In this document: piece after piece, positions 43,934 to 51,414 of the stretch
Layout of the letters: each line of letters starts with the position of its first letter
Position numbering within the stretch: the stretch's first letter is position 1
From: Candidatus Pantoea formicae
GTDB lineage: Bacteria > Pseudomonadota > Gammaproteobacteria > Enterobacterales > Enterobacteriaceae
DNA length: 64,000 nucleotides
NCBI RefSeq assembly: GCF_011752625.1
Contig: NZ_VWXD01000010.1
Coordinates: forward strand, 1-64,000
Direction: 5' to 3'
The notes under the pieces: generated by a model
Database searches by the model: none
What the model was told of the DNA's origin: nothing
Seen by the model: the letters and a program-made list of their open reading frames with translations, nothing else
Made by a program: the position numbers and the translations under genes

Positions 43934-44138
43934 GGCCACAGCGCCTCTGCTGCTGCAACGGGCTATTCGCAGCGCTGAGGCGGAGACGTTGTGCCAGGAG
44001 CCAGGCGCAGGGATGCGACAGGCAGTTCGGGTAGGCCAGGACGGCCGTACCCGAACGTTCCGGCCGGCACAATGTTGCAGCCGAAGGCACCGCGTAGCGG
44101 CGCGAGGACGGCCCGGCAGCAGCAGAGGCGCTGTGGCC
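43934..44138. repeat. Hairpin module C with different but complementary ends
   Basis: 205 bp bounded by a perfect 23-bp inverted repeat (43934-43956 with 44116-44138; begins GGCCACAGCG, ends CGCTGTGGCC). The stem sequence is unlike modules A/B, but the inner edges are conserved: TTCGCAGCGCTGA at 43966-43978 and the GAAGGCACCGCG block at 44083-44109. An additional inner hairpin is GTTCGGGTA/TACCCGAAC. Confidence 0.85.
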
Positions 44139-44175
44139 CGCACTCAGGCGTGCATAAGAAAAGCCGCCTTTTTTA

Positions 44176-45180
44176 CTACATCTGCAGCACCGGCACTTCC
44201 ACGACTGTAACTTCCTGCTCGCCGCTCTCCATCAGGCGGAACACCGTTTCCATCATGCCTGCCACATCCTGTTTCACCATGCTGATGTCTTTACACAGCA
44301 GCGCGACGAACGGGTCCCAGTCGAAACAGCCAATCGCCGGATGTTTATCATCAGATAACAGATCCTCAGCACGCAGAAACTGCACCACCCCTTCCAGCGA
44401 AATGGTTGAGTTCACAAACAGGCCAAATTGGCCCGTTACATACTGCTGAAAGTGATTTTTCAACGCCGTTTGCGCTTTTTCTGGCTCGTAGCCACACAGC
44501 AGCAGATTTTCCTCCGGCACAGAAATGCCTCGTTCCTGATGTGCCGCCAAAAAGCCGCGCAGGCGCTCTTTACTGTTGTGATCGCTGGCACGCCCCCCGA
44601 TAAAAATCAGCGGCTGCGGGCACTTCTCCAGCAGGCTACGCGTCAGGTTCAATGCGCCATTGAAGTTATCCGAAATCACTGAAGGCGCCAGCGAACCGGG
44701 CAGATCAAGATTCAGCGAGGGAACGCCCGCGGCCTGACAAAGTGCAGTGATACGATCTGGATCGGTGGCCCCGGTCACCACCATGTAATCCACCTGCCAG
44801 GAGAGCATGGTGCGCGCCGCTTCGAGTTCCAAATCAGGATCGCGCTGCGTGCAGGTAATCACCGGGAACAGGCCGCGATCGCGCGCCATCTGCTCAAAAC
44901 TTTCCACGATTGAGCCAAAATAACGGTTGTCGTATTTGGGCACGATCATGCCGATGGTTTTCGAGCGCGTGGTGCGCAGCATGCTGGCCTGTCGATTCAG
45001 CGCATAGCCCTGCTCTTGCGCAATCCGACTCACCTTCTCCGCGGTGCTGGCGCTGATGCGTCGCTTCTTCCAGTTACCACTCAAAATCGCGCTCACCGCA
45101 CTCGCCGAAACCCCGGTGAGTTCCGCCAGGTCATAAATGGTGGTTTTCTTGTTTTTGCCGATCCCCGTCACAGAACCCAT
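44176..45180 (-). CDS. rbtR: LacI-family regulator of the ribitol operon
   Basis: 334 residues from the ATG at 45178-45180. Longer frames extend through rbtD and are rejected. The N-terminal LacI helix-turn-helix (about 11-58) has TIYDLAELTGVSASAVSAIL. A periplasmic-binding-protein-like ligand domain follows (from about 68, IGMIVPKYDNRYFGSIVES). It is divergent from rbtD-rbtK across 99 bases, so it is probably the ribitol/ribulose-responsive repressor. A near-palindrome centred on ATCGAT in that gap is the candidate operator. Its stop codon touches the truncated end of the IS4-like element. Confidence 0.8.
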   Translation of the reverse strand: MGSVTGIGKNKKTTIYDLAELTGVSASAVSAILSGNWKKRRISASTAEKVSRIAQEQGYALNRQASMLRTTRSKTIGMIVPKYDNRYFGSIVESFEQMARDRGLFPVITCTQRDPDLELEAARTMLSWQVDYMVVTGATDPDRITALCQAAGVPSLNLDLPGSLAPSVISDNFNGALNLTRSLLEKCPQPLIFIGGRASDHNSKERLRGFLAAHQERGISVPEENLLLCGYEPEKAQTALKNHFQQYVTGQFGLFVNSTISLEGVVQFLRAEDLLSDDKHPAIGCFDWDPFVALLCKDISMVKQDVAGMMETVFRLMESGEQEVTVVEVPVLQM

Positions 45181-45227
45181 CCCATAATTGCGCTTTTTGT
45201 TGCTGGTTAAAAGTCGGGGTGATAGTT

Positions 45228-45247
45228 GTGCTTCATCGATTGAGCAC
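45228..45247. promoter_or_regulatory. Candidate LacI-type operator in the rbtR/rbtD gap
   Basis: A 20-base imperfect palindrome, GTGCT-tc-ATCGAT-tg-AGCAC, symmetrical at 16 of 20 positions. It lies 32 bases before the rbtD start and 47 bases before rbtR. LacI-family operators of this size commonly sit in such gaps. Confidence 0.45.
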
Positions 45248-45279
45248 CACCTAAAACGCCATTGATAAAGGATTATAAG

Positions 45280-46029
45280 ATGAACACGAACCTCTTCTCC
45301 ATGCATAACCCACTCAACGGAAAAGTTGCCGCCATTACTGGTGCTGCCTCCGGTATCGGTCTGGAATGCAGCAAAGTGCTGCTGCAGGCCGGGGCTAAAG
45401 TCGTCCTGATCGATCGCGATGGCGACAAGTTGCAGCAGCTGGTGGCGGAACTGGGTCCTCAGGCATTGCCATTGCAAATTGACCTGATGGACGGCAAACA
45501 GGTTGACGGGATTCTCGACGACATTCTCAAGCTGGCGGGCCGCCTCGATATTTTCCACGCCAACGCCGGTGCCTACATTGGCGGGCCAGTGGCGGAAGGC
45601 GATCCCGATATCTGGGATCGCGTACTGAAACTCAACACCAGCGCGGCCTTTCGCTGCGTGCGTTCGGTGCTGCCGCATCTGATCGCGCAGAAATCGGGTG
45701 ACATCATTTTCACCAGTTCGATTGCGGGCGTGGTGCCCGTGGTCTGGGAACCGATCTACACCGCATCCAAATTTGCAGTGCAGGCTTTTGTGCATTCAAC
45801 CCGTCGTCAGGTGGCGCAGCATGGTGTGCGCGTCGGTGCGGTGCTGCCGGGCCCGGTGGTCACTGCCCTGCTCGATGACTGGCCGCAGGAGAAACTGGAG
45901 GACGCGCTGGCCAATGGCAGCCTGATGCAGCCCATTGAAGTGGCGGAATCGGTGCTGTTTATGGTGACACGTTCGCCGGGTGTCACAGTGCGCGATATTG
46001 TTATCCTCCCCAACAGCGTTGACCTGTAA
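45280..46029 (+). CDS. rbtD: Ribitol 2-dehydrogenase (SDR family)
   Basis: 249 residues from the ATG at 45280 (AAAGGA upstream), the same length as Klebsiella RbtD and, as I recall it, very similar throughout (VAAITGAASGIGLEC, ANAGAYIGGPVAEGDP, VTVRDIVILPNSVDL). It oxidises ribitol to D-ribulose with NAD+. The cofactor motif is TGAASGIG and the catalytic Ser-Tyr-Lys lies in FTSSIAG and YTASK. It is first gene of a rightward rbtD-rbtK operon. Confidence 0.92.
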   Translation: MNTNLFSMHNPLNGKVAAITGAASGIGLECSKVLLQAGAKVVLIDRDGDKLQQLVAELGPQALPLQIDLMDGKQVDGILDDILKLAGRLDIFHANAGAYIGGPVAEGDPDIWDRVLKLNTSAAFRCVRSVLPHLIAQKSGDIIFTSSIAGVVPVVWEPIYTASKFAVQAFVHSTRRQVAQHGVRVGAVLPGPVVTALLDDWPQEKLEDALANGSLMQPIEVAESVLFMVTRSPGVTVRDIVILPNSVDL

Positions 46030-46048
46030 CCAACCGAGGTGCAGCAGC

Positions 46049-47662
46049 ATGAGTAACGAAAAATATCTGATTGGTGTCGATGTTGGTTCGGCCAGCGCTC
46101 GCGCGGGCGTGTTTGACCGCGCGGGAAATCTGTTAGGCCATGCAAAACAGTCCATCACCACCTTCCGTGCCCACGGTCATGTGGTTGAGCAATCCGCCAA
46201 TGAGATTTGGCAGGCGGTCAGTCACTGCGTGCGCGAGGCGGTGACCACTGCCGCTATCGATCCCGCTGCGGTGGCTGGCATTGGCTTCGATGCCACCTGC
46301 TCGCTGGTGGTGATCGATGAACAGCGGCAACCGTTGCCTGTCAGCCCAAACGGAGAGGCAGAACGCAATATTATTGTGTGGATGGATCACCGCGCGACGC
46401 AGCAGGCCGATGCCATCAACGCGACGAAACATCCGGTGCTCGACTACGTGGGCGGACGCATCTCACCGGAGATGGAAATGCCAAAACTGCTGTGGCTGAA
46501 AGCCCACAACCCGCAAACGTTCCAGAACGCCGCACACTTTTTCGATCTCACCGATTACCTCAGCTGGCGCGCGACAGGCGATACGGCGCGCTCATCCTGC
46601 ACCGTCACCTGCAAATGGAACTATCTTGCGCATGAGCAGCGCTGGGATGCCGACTACTTCAGTGCCATTGGCCTGCCGGAATTCGCTCAGGAGAAATTTG
46701 CGCGTATCGGACAGCAGATCGTCGAGCCAGGCACACCGTGCGGCACAGGTTTAACCGCGCAGGCCGCCGCCGACTTTGGCTTACCCGCAGGCACGCCAGT
46801 GGCCGCCGGGTTAATCGATGCCCATGCAGGCGGCGTCGGTACGCTGGGCGCAGATGGCAGCCCGGAAGATAAACTCGCTTATGTGTTTGGCACCTCGTCC
46901 TGCACCATGACGCCGACGCGTGAAGCCGCGTTTGTGCCAGGTGTGTGGGGTCCGTATTACTCGGCGATGGTGCCAGGTTTATGGTTGAGTGAAGGCGGAC
47001 AAAGCGCGGCAGGCGCCGCCATCGATCGCCTGCTGGAGATGCATCCAGCCGCCGCGAGTGCACAGCAGGCCGCCGATGCCGCTGGCCTTTCACTGCCGGT
47101 GTACCTTGCGGAACAGGCTTTGCAGCAATCTCGCAGTGAATCAGCAACGGTGGATTTAGTCGAAGGTCTGCATATCGTGCCGGAATTTGCGGGTAATCGT
47201 GCACCTTTTGGCGACCCTTACGCGCGAGCGGTGATTTGCGGTCTGGGTATGGACAACGATGAAGCGAGTCTGATCGCACTGTATATCGCCGGCTTGTGCA
47301 GCCTCGGCTACGGTCTGCGCCAAATCATTGAGGCGCAAACCAGCAAGGGTATCGTCACGCGGTCGATTGTCATCAGCGGCGGTGCGGGGCAACACTCTTT
47401 GGTGCGCCAACTGCTGGCGGACAGCTGCCAGCTTCCTGTGCAATCCACCCACTGCCCTGAGCCGGTATTACTGGGTTCAGCGATTCTTGCCGCTGCCGCC
47501 AGTGACGTATATTCCGACGTCACCTCGGCGATGGCCAACATGACCACTGATGAAAAGCGCTGGCATCCTGAGCCGTCAGTTTCGCCGCTGCATCAGCACC
47601 GTTATGATGCATTTAAATTATTGCAGAGCACCGCGCGTAATATTCGTCAGATAAGCGAATAA
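46049..47662 (+). CDS. rbtK: D-ribulokinase (FGGY family)
   Basis: 537 residues from the ATG at 46049 (GAGG upstream), 19 bases after rbtD. It is of the FGGY carbohydrate-kinase family and phosphorylates D-ribulose to D-ribulose 5-phosphate, delivering ribitol carbon to the pentose-phosphate pathway. The N-terminal ATPase-fold start is YLIGVDVGSASARAGV, the substrate-binding region is WMDHRA, the catalytic Asp region is GLIDAHAGGVG, and the nucleotide loop is ISGGAGQHSLVRQLLAD. Pairing with RbtD supports ribulokinase over other FGGY substrates. Confidence 0.9.
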   Translation: MSNEKYLIGVDVGSASARAGVFDRAGNLLGHAKQSITTFRAHGHVVEQSANEIWQAVSHCVREAVTTAAIDPAAVAGIGFDATCSLVVIDEQRQPLPVSPNGEAERNIIVWMDHRATQQADAINATKHPVLDYVGGRISPEMEMPKLLWLKAHNPQTFQNAAHFFDLTDYLSWRATGDTARSSCTVTCKWNYLAHEQRWDADYFSAIGLPEFAQEKFARIGQQIVEPGTPCGTGLTAQAAADFGLPAGTPVAAGLIDAHAGGVGTLGADGSPEDKLAYVFGTSSCTMTPTREAAFVPGVWGPYYSAMVPGLWLSEGGQSAAGAAIDRLLEMHPAAASAQQAADAAGLSLPVYLAEQALQQSRSESATVDLVEGLHIVPEFAGNRAPFGDPYARAVICGLGMDNDEASLIALYIAGLCSLGYGLRQIIEAQTSKGIVTRSIVISGGAGQHSLVRQLLADSCQLPVQSTHCPEPVLLGSAILAAAASDVYSDVTSAMANMTTDEKRWHPEPSVSPLHQHRYDAFKLLQSTARNIRQISE

Positions 47663-47680
47663 ACGTCGAATAATATTTCT

Positions 47681-47705
47681 GTGCGCCGCACAAACGTCGG
47701 CGCAC
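47681..47705 (+). terminator. Hairpin after rbtK
   Basis: Perfect 8-bp stem GTGCGCCG/CGGCGCAC with a 9-base loop, then GGTTATTTC. Probable end of rbtDK transcription, although the T-run is poor. Confidence 0.5.
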
Positions 47706-47794
47706 GGTTATTTCACCCTGCCATTTCCTGCAAGATAAAATTTAATTTCTTCACTACTCAAGTTTACACCACCGGGATACTATTTATCCCTTAG

Positions 47795-47821
47795 CTAGCG
47801 CCCTTCGCGCTGGCATTTTTA
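47795..47821 (+). terminator. Terminator or attenuator ahead of the Gate-protein gene
   Basis: Stem GCTAGCGC/GCGCTGGC (one G-U pair), loop CCTTC, then ATTTTT. It lies only 27 bases before a 15-codon ORF, so it either ends rbtK transcription or attenuates the downstream gene. Confidence 0.6.
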
Positions 47822-47847
47822 TGCGTTTTTAAAGCAAGGGGAGCAAC

Positions 47848-47895
47848 ATGTTTACCGGTATTAAGCCGTGGTTCGAGGTTCAGGCAACCGCATGA
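47848..47895 (+). CDS. 15-residue leader ORF coupled to the Gate-domain transporter
   Basis: ATG with a strong AAGGGGAG ribosome site opens a 15-codon frame (MFTGIKPWFEVQATA). Its TGA overlaps the next ATG as ATGA. The downstream gene has no good ribosome site of its own outside this ORF, so it probably depends on translation of the peptide. Confidence 0.5.
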   Translation: MFTGIKPWFEVQATA

Positions 47896-48824
47896 ATATC
47901 ATCAGCATAATTATGTCTGCAGGCAAAGCCTCGGTGGATGTCGCGTTGTACACGCTTATTCCTATCATGGTGGTGATGTTATTCATCATGAAATATCTGG
48001 AAGTGAAAGGCGTGCTGGATTTTGTGGTACGTCATTCCACACCGTTATTAAAACCTTTAGGTATTACCGGACTGGCGTTATTTGCGCTGATCCAGCTGAA
48101 CTTTGTCAGTTTCGCCGCGCCGTTAGCGGCATTAGCGATTATGGAAAAACGCGGCACTTCCGATCGCCATATGGCGGCCACGCTGGCGATGCTGTTTGCC
48201 ATGGGGCAAGCCAACGCTTTTTATCCGTTGATTCCTGCCGGGCTCAACTGGAGTGCCGCAATACTCATCTCCATCTGCGGCGGCGTGCTGGCCGCAGCAG
48301 CCACTTATCATTTCTTTGGGCGCAAGCTCTCGGATGCAGCGCTGCTCAATGAAGATGAAGCCGTTGCGAATAATGAAAGCAAAATGGGACTGATCGCCAT
48401 CATCAACAGCGCGGGTGCGGACGCGATTCGTCTGGCGCTGGGATCGCTGCCGATGCTGATTCTCTCACTGTCGGTGGTGGGGATTTTGAAAGAATCCGGT
48501 GGCATTGAGATGCTTACCCGGCTGGTTTCTCCGCTGCTGGACAGATTCAACATCTCTGAAGTGTATATTCTGCCTGCACTGACCAAATGCCTGGCAGGCG
48601 GCACCGCCTACTACGGCGTGGTAGCCGGGCTGGTCGAAAAAGGTTTATACAGTGCGCACAACATCAACGCCTCGGCGGGTTGGTTTATTCAGACCTTTGA
48701 TTTACCGGGGATTGGTATCTTCCTTGGCCTGTCGAGTCGTTTCCCGCGTCTGTTCCGTTTCGCCGTGCCGGGCATCATCCTCGGCATTGCGCTGCGCGGT
48801 GTGGCACACGCTCTGATATTTTAA
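47892..48824 (+). CDS. Nucleoside-recognition (Gate) domain membrane protein, YjiH-like
   Basis: 310 residues from the ATG at 47892. About eight hydrophobic segments with two similar Gate-type halves (ALIQLNFVSFAAPLAALAIMEKRG and the C-terminal ALTKCLAGGTAYYGVVAGLVEKG). It resembles YjiH/SpmA-type membrane proteins of unknown transport role. It follows the ribitol operon in the same direction but behind a terminator, and is preceded by a coupled 15-codon ORF. A role in importing ribitol or a related compound is a guess from position. Confidence 0.75.
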   Translation: MNIISIIMSAGKASVDVALYTLIPIMVVMLFIMKYLEVKGVLDFVVRHSTPLLKPLGITGLALFALIQLNFVSFAAPLAALAIMEKRGTSDRHMAATLAMLFAMGQANAFYPLIPAGLNWSAAILISICGGVLAAAATYHFFGRKLSDAALLNEDEAVANNESKMGLIAIINSAGADAIRLALGSLPMLILSLSVVGILKESGGIEMLTRLVSPLLDRFNISEVYILPALTKCLAGGTAYYGVVAGLVEKGLYSAHNINASAGWFIQTFDLPGIGIFLGLSSRFPRLFRFAVPGIILGIALRGVAHALIF

Positions 48825-48832
48825 TTAACCCT

Positions 48833-48864
48833 GGCGCTGAAAGACTTATTCAGCGCCTTGTTTA
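48833..48864 (+). terminator. Terminator after the Gate-domain gene
   Basis: Perfect 9-bp stem GGCGCTGAA/TTCAGCGCC, 7-base loop, then TTGTTTA. The remaining bases to 49082 are AT-rich and presumably hold the promoter of the next gene. Nothing else recognised. Confidence 0.75.
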
Positions 48865-49082
48865 AATAACACTACAATTCCCGCGTGTTATTTTAAATTA
48901 ACCCTATACATTCCATCGTTATTTTCATCAGTTGCAAACCTTTTAAATATCGTACTATTATCGCCAGCATGGTTTTGCAAAAATAATTAACCCAGACTTA
49001 ATACCCGGTTAATTAATTCCTTAATTTCATTGCAGGTAATATTCCTGTACGTCATCTATTGATACGCAGATAGGGTAGATCC

Positions 49083-49862
49083 ATGAGCGGTAAACAAATA
49101 ACGTGGAATGGCGGGTTACAACCTGAAGCCATCGAGATTTTGTCCCAGGACGGCGGTATGATCGTCAGCCCAACCAAAGTGGGTTATATCATCATGACCT
49201 CCGATAAAGCCGGGTTAGAGCGTAAGTTCGAAGCCAAGCAGCGCAAGCGCAACAAGCCAGGCGTAGTGCTGTGTGGCTCGCTTGAGCAGCTGCGTTCTCT
49301 GGCACAACTGACACCGGAAATTGATCAGCTTTATCAACAGCATTGGGATCAGGATATTTTGCTGGGCTGTATTTTACCGTGGCGCGAAGATGCGCTGGCG
49401 CGTATTCCGGCTGACGGTTCAAAAGAGCTGATGATGGATGGCCGCCAGACCAGTTGCTTCGTGATTAAATTCGGCCGCCCAGGCGAAAATATTGCGAAAG
49501 CGCTGTGGGAAGAGCACGGGAAATTCTCTTTCGCCAGTTCCGCCAACCCATCGGGTCAGGGAAACCGTGGTCTGGTTGAGGGTATTGGCGAACGTATTGA
49601 AGCGCGTGCTGATTTAATTATTGAAGCCAATGATTACGTGAAGTCTATTCAGCCCAACGACGAAAATAAAGTGCGCTACGAGCAGGGCGTAATGGTGTCG
49701 ATGGTGGATAGCGAAGGTCGTTTGATCCCGCAGCAAAACGGCGAGCGTAAAATCACGCCGTGCCCGGTATTGATCCGCAAAGGCCTTGATGTCGATAAAA
49801 TCATGGCGCTGCTGTCGGATATCTTCCCGTCATGGGATTACCGCCACGGTGATTACTACTGA
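49083..49862 (+). CDS. Sua5/YciO/YrdC-family protein
   Basis: 259 residues. The YrdC-like fold binds ATP and L-threonine in threonylcarbamoyl-AMP synthesis. Visible elements are the Lys/Arg-rich motif FEAKQRKRNKPGVVL (the KxR...P motif) and FASSANPSGQGNRG (the SxN-x-SG motif). GGMIVSPTKVGYII replaces the usual TDTVYGL segment. The sequence diverges from the essential TsaC and YciO proteins, so it is probably an accessory paralogue whose substrate may differ. No leader or membrane segment. Confidence 0.8.
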   Translation: MSGKQITWNGGLQPEAIEILSQDGGMIVSPTKVGYIIMTSDKAGLERKFEAKQRKRNKPGVVLCGSLEQLRSLAQLTPEIDQLYQQHWDQDILLGCILPWREDALARIPADGSKELMMDGRQTSCFVIKFGRPGENIAKALWEEHGKFSFASSANPSGQGNRGLVEGIGERIEARADLIIEANDYVKSIQPNDENKVRYEQGVMVSMVDSEGRLIPQQNGERKITPCPVLIRKGLDVDKIMALLSDIFPSWDYRHGDYY

Positions 49863-49870
49863 TGTGCTGA

Positions 49871-49899
49871 AGCCTGTTTCCTCATAGAGGAAACAGGCT
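49871..49899. terminator. Perfect 13-bp hairpin between convergent genes
   Basis: AGCCTGTTTCCTC pairs fully with GAGGAAACAGGCT around a 3-base loop. It lies between the Sua5-like gene and the MDR gene and probably ends both transcripts. T-runs are weak (CACCTTATT). Confidence 0.65.
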
Positions 49900-49906
49900 C
49901 ACCTTA

Positions 49907-50923
49907 TTACCACTCCACCGTAATCTTCCCGAAATGTCCTGCTGACTGCTGATGTTTAAACGCCGCAGGCAGGTCGCTCAACGAGCCGTAGCTGTCGCTG
50001 ATCACTGGATGAATACCGGTTTGCTCTAATGCACGCACAAAGTCCTGCTGCTGACGACGATGGCCGACAATCAGGCCCTGAATACGCGCCTGTTTTGCCA
50101 TCAATAATGAAGTGGGGATCACCCCTTCGCGCCCGGTCAGTACACCAATCAGCGCAATATGACCGCCGACGCGCACCGCCTCTATCGACTGCGCCATGGT
50201 GCCCGGTCCACCGAGTTCAATCACCACATCTGCACCCTTGCCATCTGTCAACTGTTGAACGGCTTTGCCCCACTCTGGCGTGCTGCGATAGTTGATGCCC
50301 GCATCGGCACCGAGCGCTTGCGCCCTTGCTAGCTTCTCATCCGACGAAGAGGTGACAATCACCCGTGCACCCATCGCTTTGGCGATTTGCAGTGCGGTGA
50401 TCGACACGCCGCCAGTACCCAGCGTGACGATGGTATCGCCCGCTTTAATTTGTGCATCCCCTACCAATGCGCGCCAGGCCGTCAGCCCGGACGTGGTGAT
50501 GGTTGCCGCTTCAGCATGGCGCCAGCCACGCGGGGCGAGCGTAAAGTGATGGGCCGGACGTACCACCACGTCGGCGGCAAAGCCGTCTGCACCATCGCCG
50601 GGCGTGCGCGCGAAATTGCCCACTCGCACAAAGGGTAAGCCGTCCTGCCACTGCGGGAAGAAGCAAGACACCACGTGGTCACCGGGCTTAAATTCCGTGA
50701 CGCCTGCCCCGACCTCTTCGACCACGCCCGCAACGTCTGCCATCATGATGCGATCCTGCTCGGTGGGAATCGATCCATCTGCCACCAGCAGATCGTGGAA
50801 GTTGAGTGACGTCGCGTGGATCACCACGCGGATCTCTCCGGCGGCGGGTTTACCCGGATCGGGCAGATCCGCCAGTTGCAAATGCTCTAAACCGCCAGGC
50901 TGTTTCAGGATCATCGCTTGCAT
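49907..50923 (-). CDS. NAD(P)-dependent MDR-family oxidoreductase
   Basis: 338 residues, ATG with AAGGAG upstream. It has a medium-chain dehydrogenase/reductase fold. The catalytic-domain segment is SLNFHDLLVADG and GDHVVSCFFP follows. The structural-zinc Cys cluster is not evident, which fits the quinone-oxidoreductase-like, zinc-independent group. The cofactor motif is GTGGVSITALQIAKA. The substrate is not evident. It converges with the Sua5-like gene. Confidence 0.85.
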   Translation of the reverse strand: MQAMILKQPGGLEHLQLADLPDPGKPAAGEIRVVIHATSLNFHDLLVADGSIPTEQDRIMMADVAGVVEEVGAGVTEFKPGDHVVSCFFPQWQDGLPFVRVGNFARTPGDGADGFAADVVVRPAHHFTLAPRGWRHAEAATITTSGLTAWRALVGDAQIKAGDTIVTLGTGGVSITALQIAKAMGARVIVTSSSDEKLARAQALGADAGINYRSTPEWGKAVQQLTDGKGADVVIELGGPGTMAQSIEAVRVGGHIALIGVLTGREGVIPTSLLMAKQARIQGLIVGHRRQQQDFVRALEQTGIHPVISDSYGSLSDLPAAFKHQQSAGHFGKITVEW

Positions 50924-51078
50924 AATTGCTGTTCTCCTTATCTAGATGTTCATCAGTTATCGCGGCAGATGCGCAATACATTGCGCCGCTACTGTCGGTG
51001 CATAGCTGGAATGTGCGCTAAGTGTGGCAGCGATGCGCACTCCCTGCCTGCTACAATGTGCGGTAAAGGAGCGCAATA

Positions 51079-51414
51079 ATGGTTGATGTGAAACGGGTCT
51101 ACGACGAGATCAGCAGGCAGGATGGCTACAGGGTTTTGGTCGATCGGCTGTGGCCGCGCGGCATGAAAAAAGCCGATCTGCACTGCGATGCGTGGTTGAA
51201 GGCGATCGCGCCTTCTGCCGCATTACGTAAAGCGCTACACAGCGAAACCATTGATTTCGCCCATTTCGAAAAGCAGTACCGTGCCGAGTTACAACAAAAC
51301 GAAGTACTCGCCGAGCTGAAACAGCGGATGGAAAAGCAAAAAGTGACACTGCTGACCGCCACCCAACTCGATCAGCAGAGCCACATTACCGTATTGCAGA
51401 AACTGCTGGATTAA
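51079..51414 (+). CDS. DUF488 (YeaO-type) protein
   Basis: 111 residues, DUF488 family. The hallmark is VDRLWPRGMKKADL near residue 20, with the acidic W-containing segment CDAWLKAIAPS. Members are small cytoplasmic proteins of unknown function, often near redox or uptake genes. AAAGGAG precedes the ATG. It converges with the SDR gene and overlaps it by four bases at the stops. Confidence 0.88.
   Translation: MVDVKRVYDEISRQDGYRVLVDRLWPRGMKKADLHCDAWLKAIAPSAALRKALHSETIDFAHFEKQYRAELQQNEVLAELKQRMEKQKVTLLTATQLDQQSHITVLQKLLD

Larger units (their letters stand above)
43615..44174. mobile_element. IS4-like element copy 2, inverted, with an extra module, truncated end
   Basis: It begins with TAATGCTTGTCAGTTAAG at 43615-43632. 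From there to about 43890 it is the near-identical inverted copy of the right part of copy 1. It then contains about 90 bases and a second hairpin module (C). It ends with sequence matching the right arm of the copy-1 terminator hairpin and its flank (TTTTCTTATGC, inverted, near 44150-44170). The distal inverted repeat is missing and the element stops one or two bases from the rbtR stop codon. No target duplication could be found. Confidence 0.75.

Noticed and set aside
44176..45795. A 539-residue version of the LacI-type regulator
   Set aside because: The extra N-terminal part is antisense to rbtD. The helix-turn-helix begins just after the ATG at 45178-45180.
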